Origin: Candidatus Faecivivens stercorigallinarum
GTDB taxonomy: Bacteria; Bacillota; Clostridia; Oscillospirales; Ruminococcaceae
Reading direction: 5' to 3'
NCBI GenBank assembly: GCA_018715465.1
Contig: DVLN01000013.1
Coordinates: forward strand, 1 to 15,017
DNA: 15,017 nt
Of this stretch, positions 6,854-12,638 are shown piece by piece (position 1 is the first letter of the stretch; each line of letters begins with the position of its first letter). Position numbers and translations under genes: made by a program. Under the pieces are notes generated by a model that had not been told where the DNA came from, searched no databases, and worked only from the letters and a program-made list of their open reading frames with translations.

Positions 6854-7993
6854 TTATGCAAAGGTTTCGATTGCCCGCAGAGTGATTGCGTCCATATTGT
6901 AGTAGCGGTATTCGGCGAGCCTTCCAAGCAGCACCAGTCCCAGATACTTTGCGGCAAGCTCCTGGTAGCGTCCATACAGCGCCATATTTTCAGGGTTGAT
7001 GATTGCGTAATAAGGGATTTCTCCTTCGGCTCCGGTATAGGGGCGGGAGTATTCCTTTACAATCGTCGTTTTCGGAAGCTGCTGGCCGGAAAAGTATTTG
7101 AATTCGGTGATGCGGGTGAAATCCTCGTCAACCGTATAGTTGACGGTGCCGCGCGGCTGGAACCATTCCCGGTCCAGGGTTTCAAACTGAAAGTCCAGCG
7201 TCCGATAGGGGAGACGTCCGAACCGGCAGTCAAACAGCTCGTCCAGCGCGCCGGTGTAGACGACTTTTCCGTCAAATACTGCGCCGTCAAATAGAATGTT
7301 GTCGCCAAAGGTAAGCCGTTTTCCGGCAGGCGTTCCGGTCAGGACGGTGATGTTCGGGTGGTCCAGCATCTTCTCAAACAGGGCGGTGTAGCCGTCTTTT
7401 GGGATACCCTGCCATCTGTCCTGGAAATAGCGGTCGTCCGTTGAAAGGAAGACCGGAACACGGGCGGTCGTTGCCGGGTCGATCTGTTCCGGCGGCGTGC
7501 CCCACTGCTTGACGGTATAATGGACAAAGACATGTTCATAAACATAATCCGCGACCTTTTTGAGGTCTTCATCCTCTTCCTGACGGAGGGCGAGGATACC
7601 CACCTTCTGTTCCCGTCCAAACCGGGCGCGGAGCTTTTCTTCCAGCCGGGCGCCTTCCTCTTCGCCGAACGCAATCCGCAGGGAGGTGAGGTTGAAGGGA
7701 ACCGGCATGACTGCGTCGCTGCCAGGCAGGAAACGTGCGACCACCCGGTGCTGATAATCCCGCCATTCGGTAAACCGAGAGAGAAAATCAAACACTTTTT
7801 CAGAATTGGTATGGAAGATATGCGGGCCGTACTGATGAATCAGCACGCCGGCCTGATCCAGCCGGTCATAGGCATTGCCGCCGATATGGGGACGCTGTTC
7901 GAGGATCAGCACCTTTTCACCTTTTTCCGCCAGCAATCTTGCAGAGACTGCCCCGGCGAATCCGGCGCCGATGACAATGGTATTATAATACAT
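6854..7993 (-). CDS. glf: UDP-galactopyranose mutase
   Basis: This flavoenzyme interconverts UDP-galactopyranose and UDP-galactofuranose, the donor for galactofuranose-containing surface glycans. The 379 residues are typical for bacterial Glf. The FAD-binding dinucleotide motif G9-x-G11-x-x-G14 opens the protein, followed by an acidic ELEQ-like strand end (LILEQRPHIGGNAYD). GPHIFHT is at 56-62, and KQWG with Trp164 matches the conserved tryptophan of the family. Arg178 in the ARVP segment and TRITEFKYF further on match known substrate-site stretches. The start is fixed by AAAAGGAG (about 8009-8002, minus strand). It is divergent from a glycosyltransferase gene, which may be a user of the product. 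It is alone in its transcription unit and its terminator is shared with glmS. Confidence 0.95.
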   Translation of the reverse strand: MYYNTIVIGAGFAGAVSARLLAEKGEKVLILEQRPHIGGNAYDRLDQAGVLIHQYGPHIFHTNSEKVFDFLSRFTEWRDYQHRVVARFLPGSDAVMPVPFNLTSLRIAFGEEEGARLEEKLRARFGREQKVGILALRQEEDEDLKKVADYVYEHVFVHYTVKQWGTPPEQIDPATTARVPVFLSTDDRYFQDRWQGIPKDGYTALFEKMLDHPNITVLTGTPAGKRLTFGDNILFDGAVFDGKVVYTGALDELFDCRFGRLPYRTLDFQFETLDREWFQPRGTVNYTVDEDFTRITEFKYFSGQQLPKTTIVKEYSRPYTGAEGEIPYYAIINPENMALYGRYQELAAKYLGLVLLGRLAEYRYYNMDAITLRAIETFA

Positions 7994-8043
7994 GTTGGAA
8001 ACTCCTTTTCAGTTCAGTAATCAAAAGCGCATACAATAACTAT

Positions 8044-8072
8044 ATTATAGCGGAATTTGCAGAAAAAAGGAA
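8044..8072 (-). promoter_or_regulatory. Probable promoter of glf
   Basis: A perfect TATAAT (8049-8044, minus strand) lies about 50 bases before the glf start. The best -35 position at 17 bases spacing reads TTCCTT (8072-8067), which is weak. This suggests either a weak promoter or one that needs help from an activator. Confidence 0.5.
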
Positions 8073-8182
8073 GAGGGGTTTTCCGCTCAAAGCAAACTTA
8101 ACGGAAGAAGTATGAAAAAATCTTTATTTTTGATTAATTCGCAGAATCGTACCATTGTTTCCACAAATCAACATTCCGTTCC

Positions 8183-8210
8183 TTGACAAACCAAATGGAA
8201 TAGCTATAAT
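8183..8210 (+). promoter_or_regulatory. Promoter of the glycosyltransferase-PAP2 operon
   Basis: Perfect TTGACA (8183-8188) and perfect TATAAT (8205-8210) boxes have a 16-base spacer. The predicted leader of about 70 bases includes a hairpin at 8215-8248. The ribosome site AAGGAAG (8274-8280) lies six bases before the ATG. This is the best-matching promoter in the window. The 293-base gap between glf and this gene holds nothing else that I can identify. Confidence 0.85.
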
Positions 8211-8214
8211 AATG

Positions 8215-8248
8215 GGTATAGGTCGGCGGGTATCTGTCCAACCTATCC
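8215..8248 (+). other. Hairpin at the start of the operon leader
   Basis: GG-ATAGGT-GG on the left (8215-8226, with T8217 bulged and C8224 mismatched) can pair with CC-ACCTAT-CC on the right (8238-8248) around an 11-base loop. It begins near the predicted transcription start. It may protect the 5' end or act in regulation, but no riboswitch class is recognised. Confidence 0.4.
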
Positions 8249-8286
8249 AGGCTTAAAATAGGAGTATCAAAAAAAGGAAGTAACAA

Positions 8287-9309
8287 ATGAAACTGATAAC
8301 CTTCACCGTCCCCTGCTACAATTCGGCCGGATATATGAGCAAATGTATCGACAGCCTGCTCAAGGGTGGGGACGAGGTCGAAATTCTGATCATCGACGAC
8401 GGTTCAAAGGATGATACAGGCGCGATCGCTGACAGATATGAACGGGATTATCCCGGAATCTGCCGTGCGGTTCATCAGGAAAACGGCGGTCACGGCGAGG
8501 GAATCAACCAGGGACTTGCGCACGCGACCGGAAAGTTTTTCAAGGTTGTGGATTCGGACGACTGGGTGAATGAAGCGGCACTCAGAAGGGTGCTGGATGA
8601 GATCCGTCGGATGGATTCCGCAGCAAAGGAAGCTGACCTGATTGTCTGCAATTATGTCTACGAGTATTCTGAGACAGGCACAACCCGTACCATCTGCTAC
8701 AAAAATGTTTTCCCGGATGGTAAGCTGGTGACGTGGGACGAGACAAAGCACTTCGGTGCATCTCAGTATCTGACGCTGCATTCGGCGATCTACCGGACGG
8801 AGATCCTGCATCAGTGCGGACGGGTGCTTCCCAAACATATCTTTTATGAAGATAACCTGTTTGTCTATGATCCGCTGCCGCTTACCAAAAAGGTCCTGTA
8901 TCTGAACGCTGACTTTTACCGGTATCTGATCGGGCGTGAAGGGCAGTCGGTCGCCGAGGCGACAATGGTCAAGCGATGGAGCCATCAAATGCTGGTCAGC
9001 AAGGAGATCTTCGCTGCGCATGACCTTGGCAAACTAAAACAGGAAAATCCCAAGCTGGCACGGTATATGTACCATGAGCTGGTGCTGATGATGACGATTG
9101 CTTCGATTTTCACCCGGCTGAACATGACCGATGAAGCGGAAAAAGAGGTACAGAAGATGTGGGAATTTGCCCGCTCGATCAATCCAAAGCTCGCCCGGCG
9201 GATTCGTTATCTTTCACTGGCGTCCTTTGTCAATTTTCCGGGAAAGCTCGGAAGACGAGTGTCCATTTTCTGTTATCGTTTTGCACACAGTGTGGTCGCT
9301 TTTAACTGA
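8287..9309 (+). CDS. Family 2 glycosyltransferase
   Basis: This is a 340-residue GT-A-fold transferase that should move a sugar from a nucleotide-sugar donor to an acceptor at the cytoplasmic face of the membrane. The N-terminal strand TFTVPCYNS, the DDGS motif at 37-40, the ENGGHGEGINQGL stretch and the metal-binding VDSDDW (Asp89-x-Asp91) identify family GT2. FYEDNLF near the middle is in the usual place of the catalytic acidic (ED) motif. There is no membrane helix, but the C-terminal 70 residues are basic and helical (LARRIRYLS, KLGRRVS), which could bind the membrane surface. It is the first gene of an operon with a PAP2 phosphatase 42 bases downstream, and is divergent from glf. The donor and acceptor cannot be told from sequence. 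A galactofuranose or other surface glycolipid role is only a suggestion from context. Confidence 0.93.
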   Translation: MKLITFTVPCYNSAGYMSKCIDSLLKGGDEVEILIIDDGSKDDTGAIADRYERDYPGICRAVHQENGGHGEGINQGLAHATGKFFKVVDSDDWVNEAALRRVLDEIRRMDSAAKEADLIVCNYVYEYSETGTTRTICYKNVFPDGKLVTWDETKHFGASQYLTLHSAIYRTEILHQCGRVLPKHIFYEDNLFVYDPLPLTKKVLYLNADFYRYLIGREGQSVAEATMVKRWSHQMLVSKEIFAAHDLGKLKQENPKLARYMYHELVLMMTIASIFTRLNMTDEAEKEVQKMWEFARSINPKLARRIRYLSLASFVNFPGKLGRRVSIFCYRFAHSVVAFN

Positions 9310-9351
9310 GTACATATCTTCCAATTGTTATCTGAAAAGGAGTTTGAGTTT

Positions 9352-10020
9352 ATGCGGCTGATCCGCAATATTCGTGGCTGGATTGAAAGTCACAATTACT
9401 GTTTTATCCTGTTGTATTTTTTCTTTTATATGACGGTATTTACGCTGGAGGAACAGTACCTGCGTCCGGTCGTCATCGTCCGCTGTCCGCTGGATGATCT
9501 GATTCCGTTCAATTCACTGTTCATCATTCCGTATTTTGCATGGTTTTTGCTGGTACCGGCGGTCATTGGTTATTTTATGTTCACCAGCAAGGAAGAATTT
9601 CTGGATCTGTGCTTTATGCTGTTTACCGGCATGACCATCTGTCTTGCGATCTATGCGGTCGTTCCCAACGGCATTCATCTGCGGGAGATGATCACCGGGC
9701 ATGATATCTGCTCGCAGTTGGTCATCATGCTGCGGCAGGTCGATACCGCGACCAATGTCTGCCCGTCGATTCATGTGTTTGCGACACTTGGAGTGCTGCT
9801 GTCGGTGATGCGTTCGCCGCGGTTTACCGGCAAACGGTTGCTGAAAGGCTTTCTGATCATTCTTTCGGTGCTGATTTGCCTTGCAACTGTATTTTTGAAA
9901 CAGCATTCGGTGATTGACCTGTTCTGTGGAACGGCGCTGGCGGTCATTATGTATCATTGGACCTATCACTGCAACTGGAGACGGGGCGCTGTCAAGACTC
10001 CGATCCGTGCGCTTCTGTAA
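9352..10020 (+). CDS. PAP2-superfamily membrane phosphatase/phosphotransferase
   Basis: The 222-residue protein has about six hydrophobic helices (near 17-30, 55-77, 84-104, 142-153, 163-181 and 187-201). It carries PAP2 motif 2, PSIH with His141, and motif 3, H185-x3-D189 in KQHSVIDLFCG. These form the vanadium-peroxidase-like active site of lipid phosphatases and inositol phosphotransferases. The usual first motif (K-x6-R-P) is not visible, which fits the PAP2_3/inositolphosphoryl-transferase-like branch better than classic PgpB-type phosphatases. I chose the ATG at 9352 over an upstream TTG because AAAAGGAG (9335-9342) lies nine bases before it. It follows the glycosyltransferase by 42 bases and ends at a strong terminator. 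It likely acts on a lipid phosphate or transfers a phospho-group in the membrane. The substrate is unknown. Confidence 0.88.
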   Translation: MRLIRNIRGWIESHNYCFILLYFFFYMTVFTLEEQYLRPVVIVRCPLDDLIPFNSLFIIPYFAWFLLVPAVIGYFMFTSKEEFLDLCFMLFTGMTICLAIYAVVPNGIHLREMITGHDICSQLVIMLRQVDTATNVCPSIHVFATLGVLLSVMRSPRFTGKRLLKGFLIILSVLICLATVFLKQHSVIDLFCGTALAVIMYHWTYHCNWRRGAVKTPIRALL

Positions 10021-10028
10021 AAAATATG

Positions 10029-10059
10029 ATCCTCTCTGCCAAAGCGGAGAGGATTTTTT
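10029..10059 (+). terminator. Terminator of the glycosyltransferase-PAP2 operon
   Basis: An 11-base stem (10029-10039 with 10044-10054, including one T-G wobble) with a CAAA loop is followed by six T's. It lies nine bases after the PAP2 stop. It separates this operon from the next gene, which has its own promoter. Confidence 0.93.
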
Positions 10060-10075
10060 ATGTCTGCTGTTTTGA

Positions 10076-10104
10076 TTGCATCGGTTGGCATCCTGTGTTA
10101 TACT
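10076..10104 (+). promoter_or_regulatory. Promoter of the inositol-monophosphatase-family gene
   Basis: TTGCAT (10076-10081) and TATACT (10099-10104) are separated by 17 bases, 45 bases before the ATG. It directly follows the preceding terminator, so the gene is an independent unit. Confidence 0.7.
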
Positions 10105-10148
10105 GAAACCAGATGTAATTGTTTTAATATCGAAAGGAAGGTTTTTTT

Positions 10149-10910
10149 ATGCTGGAGCAGCTCAAAGATATTGTCCGCCGGGCGGGTGCAATCATGTTGG
10201 ATGCGTCGGTCGCCGAATCGGACATCACTGCCAAGGAAGGGCACGCCAATTTTGTGACCGTCTATGACGTAGCAGTGCAGCGCTTTTTGCGAAAAGAACT
10301 GTCGGTTCTGCTTCCCAAAGCGGCTTTTCTCGGTGAAGAAGAAGACTGTCAGATCAAAGCGGGCAGTGGGTATACCTTTGTTGTCGACCCGATCGACGGA
10401 ACTACCAACTTTATCTGTGGTTACCAGATGAGCGCGGTTTCGGTTGGACTGGCCCTGGATGGCGAGGTGCTGATGGGGGTGGTCTATAACCCCTTCCGGG
10501 ACGAGATGTACTGGGCGGAAAAAGGAAAAGGCGCTTTCCTCAACGGAAAACGCCTGCAAATCCGGGACAGGGGGCTCAAAGACGGGGTCGTCTGCTTTGG
10601 AACCTCTCCCTATAACCCGGAATATACCGATTCAACCTTTGCACTCCTGAAAAAACTGCTGCCCCATACGATGGACCTTCGCCGTCAGGGGAGCGCGGCG
10701 CTGGATATCTGCTATGTCGCCGCTAACCGCAACGTGCTGTTTTTTGAATGTATTCTGTCCCCGTGGGATTACGCAGCCGCCAGCTGTATTCTGCGGGAAG
10801 CGGGCGGCGTGCTGATGACAGTGGATGGCGAGCCTGCCGATCTCAATGTCAAAACTTCAATCATGGCTGGTGCGCCTGCCGCAGTCCGGGAGTTCTTGCA
10901 GCTGAAATGA
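10149..10910 (+). CDS. Inositol monophosphatase family phosphatase
   Basis: This 253-residue cytoplasmic, Mg-dependent, lithium-sensitive-fold phosphatase belongs to the SuhB/IMPase/CysQ family. The metal-site motifs are present in order: GEEED at 62-66, the DPIDGTTN signature with Asp80 and Asp83, and PWDYAAASC with Asp207 followed by EAGG. Length and motifs are complete, so it should be active. Substrate could be inositol-1-phosphate, a sugar phosphate, fructose-1,6-bisphosphate or 3'-phosphoadenosine 5'-phosphate. These cannot be separated by motif reading. The ribosome site AAAGGAAGG (10133-10141) is separated from ATG by a run of T's, much as at glmS. It has its own promoter and a terminator that overlaps the stop codon of the converging gene. 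Confidence 0.95.
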   Translation: MLEQLKDIVRRAGAIMLDASVAESDITAKEGHANFVTVYDVAVQRFLRKELSVLLPKAAFLGEEEDCQIKAGSGYTFVVDPIDGTTNFICGYQMSAVSVGLALDGEVLMGVVYNPFRDEMYWAEKGKGAFLNGKRLQIRDRGLKDGVVCFGTSPYNPEYTDSTFALLKKLLPHTMDLRRQGSAALDICYVAANRNVLFFECILSPWDYAAASCILREAGGVLMTVDGEPADLNVKTSIMAGAPAAVREFLQLK

Positions 10911-10913
10911 TTG

Positions 10914-10937
10914 GGATAATCGCAGATTATCCTTTTT
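10914..10937 (+). terminator. Terminator of the inositol-monophosphatase-family gene
   Basis: The perfect eight-base stem GGATAATC/GATTATCC (10914-10921, 10925-10932) has a GCA loop and is followed by five T's. Those T's overlap the TAA stop (10938-10936, minus strand) of the converging beta-CASP gene. Read leftward it has no U-tract, so it is probably one-directional. Confidence 0.85.
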
Positions 10938-12540
10938 ACCGCTGCCATTTGTCACAGAGGGCGTTGATCTGGTCGGCGAATTTGGCAAGGTCTTTGTTGG
11001 CGACGCCTTCATTCTGTTTGATGACGGCAACCAATCGCTGACCGGCGGCAACCAGCCGTCCAAAGACGGTATTGGCGCGGCTGGAGGCTTTGCTCTCCAA
11101 TTTTTCAACCCGATGGGGCTGTGCGCGGATTTCCCAGCGCCCTTTGGCAATATCGAAAACCGAACCGCTGTAAGGCGTTTCCGCGTCCAGGCCCAGACGA
11201 CTGCGCAGTGTCGAAGCAAACAGGTCGGCGGTCAGGTCTTCGCCGTGTACGATAAAGACCTTTTTGGGCTTTTCGGTAAGCGACGAGATCCAACGCAGCA
11301 GCCCTTCCCGATCAGCATGGCCGCTGATGCCGTCGATCCGGCAGATTTTTGCCGAGACATGGATCTCTTCGCCGAACAGACGAACATCCTTTGCACCGTC
11401 CAGCAGGCTTCGTCCAAGAGTGCCGACCGCCTGGTAACCGGCAAAGACGATGGTCGAGTCACTCCGCCAGAGGTTGTGTTTCAGGTGGTGGCGGATGCGT
11501 CCGGCGTCGCACATGCCCGATGCCGAAAGGATGACTTTGGGAGCGGGGTCTTCGTTGATGCGCTTGGATTCATCCGACGTGACAGCCAGCCGCAGCCCCT
11601 CAAACTGAAGGGGGTTGATGCCTGCGTCCATCAAGGCGAGGGTTTCCTCGTCAAAGCATTCGCGGGTCTGTTCATCAAAGATGCGGGTTGCTTCGATGGC
11701 GAGAGGGGAGTCCAGCCAGACTTCCATATTTTCAAATCCTTTTGCCATATTGTCAGCGCGGATCTTTCGCAGAAAATAAAGAACTTCCTGGGTACGGCCG
11801 ACCGCAAAACAGGGGATGACGACGTTGCCGCCTCTGGCATAGGTTTCTTCGATGATTGCGGCGAGGTTTTTCTCATAATCAGGTTTGGGCCCGTGGCTGC
11901 GGTCACCGTAGGTCGATTCCATGATGACATAGTCGGCGGTCTCGGGGTAGGTTGGGTTTTTGATCAGCGGCTGGTTGAGGTTGCCGATGTCGCCCGAAAA
12001 GAGCAACTTTTTCTGAACGCCGTTTTCGTGCAGCCAGATTTCGATGCTGGCAGAACCCAGCAGGTGCCCTGCGTCGATAAACCGGATACGGATACCGTCG
12101 GCGATGTCGACGGTTGTCCCGTAATGACAGGGACGGAACAGCTTGAGAACCCCTTCGGCGTCTTCCATTGTAAACAGCGGCTCGACCGGATCGGTACCGG
12201 CGCGCTTATGTTTGCGGGTAATCCATTCTGCGTCTGCTTCCTGGATATGGGCGCAGTCGCGCAGCATAATTTCACACAGCTCGGTTGTTGCCGAAGTAGC
12301 GTAGATTTTACCGCGGAACCCCTGACGGTAGAGCAGCGGGAGCAGACCGGTATGGTCGATATGTGCATGGGTGATTAAAACGATTTCTGTTTCGGCAGCG
12401 GAGAAGGGGGCCGGTGCGTTTTGAAAGACGTTGATGCCCTGTTCCATTCCGTAATCAACGATGATCTTTTTTCCGCAGACTTCCAGATAATGGCAGCTGC
12501 CGGTAACTTCGTGGTTAGCTCCGATGAAAGTCAGTTTCAT
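10936..12540 (-). CDS. MBL-fold beta-CASP RNA nuclease
   Basis: The 534-residue protein has a metallo-beta-lactamase domain with the zinc motif H58-A-H60-I-D62-H63, further ligands His159 (GHLLGSA) and Asp184 (SGDIGN), and an inserted beta-CASP domain (about 200-400, with WLDSPLA and SASGMCDAGRIRHHL). The SGHAD motif and a VHGE-ending RMMBL segment close the nuclease core. Such enzymes, related to CPSF73 and archaeal CPSF homologues, act as RNA endo- or 5'-exonucleases in the cytoplasm. It differs from RNase J/Rnj in motif style and lacks the RNase J C-terminal arrangement. A basic helical extension of about 70 residues follows the core. The start follows AAGGAGGG (12554-12547, minus strand) at six bases. 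RNA is the expected substrate, but a DNA role is not excluded. Confidence 0.93.
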   Translation of the reverse strand: MKLTFIGANHEVTGSCHYLEVCGKKIIVDYGMEQGINVFQNAPAPFSAAETEIVLITHAHIDHTGLLPLLYRQGFRGKIYATSATTELCEIMLRDCAHIQEADAEWITRKHKRAGTDPVEPLFTMEDAEGVLKLFRPCHYGTTVDIADGIRIRFIDAGHLLGSASIEIWLHENGVQKKLLFSGDIGNLNQPLIKNPTYPETADYVIMESTYGDRSHGPKPDYEKNLAAIIEETYARGGNVVIPCFAVGRTQEVLYFLRKIRADNMAKGFENMEVWLDSPLAIEATRIFDEQTRECFDEETLALMDAGINPLQFEGLRLAVTSDESKRINEDPAPKVILSASGMCDAGRIRHHLKHNLWRSDSTIVFAGYQAVGTLGRSLLDGAKDVRLFGEEIHVSAKICRIDGISGHADREGLLRWISSLTEKPKKVFIVHGEDLTADLFASTLRSRLGLDAETPYSGSVFDIAKGRWEIRAQPHRVEKLESKASSRANTVFGRLVAAGQRLVAVIKQNEGVANKDLAKFADQINALCDKWQR

Positions 12541-12571
12541 AGTGGTCCCTCCTTGAATAATCCTTACTTAT

Positions 12572-12599
12572 ATTTTAGCACAAAACCAGGGAGAATACA
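12572..12599 (-). promoter_or_regulatory. Probable promoter of the beta-CASP nuclease gene
   Basis: On the minus strand a TGCTAAAAT extended -10 element (TAAAAT at 12577-12572) lies about 30 bases before the ATG. A weak TGTATT sits at -35 with a 16-base spacer. The extended TGn may compensate for the poor -35 box. Confidence 0.55.
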
Positions 12600-12602
12600 T
12601 AC

Positions 12603-12620
12603 ATTTTTTTGTAAAAAAAT
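12603..12620. repeat. A/T-only inverted repeat before the helicase gene
   Basis: An A followed by seven T's, then GT, then seven A's and a T, form a palindrome (12603-12610 with 12613-12620) just upstream of the helicase ribosome site. An rU-rA stem of this kind would be weak. It may instead be a bent-DNA or UP-like element in the divergent region. I could not find a convincing promoter for the helicase gene in the 98-base gap. Confidence 0.5.
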
Positions 12621-12638
12621 AAGAAAGAAGGTTTGCGC

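Noticed and set aside
9325..9351. A TTG start nine codons upstream for the PAP2 gene
   Set aside because: The ribosome site AAAAGGAG lies between this TTG and the ATG at 9352, so the ATG is the correct start.
11113..12378. A 421-codon plus-strand open frame inside the beta-CASP nuclease gene
   Set aside because: The minus-strand frame encodes all the metallo-beta-lactamase motifs. The plus-strand product has no domain-like pattern and no start signal.
12633..12638. An in-frame TTG two codons before the chosen helicase start
   Set aside because: It is only one base after the ribosome site, which is too close. The TTG at 12639 has the proper seven-base spacing.
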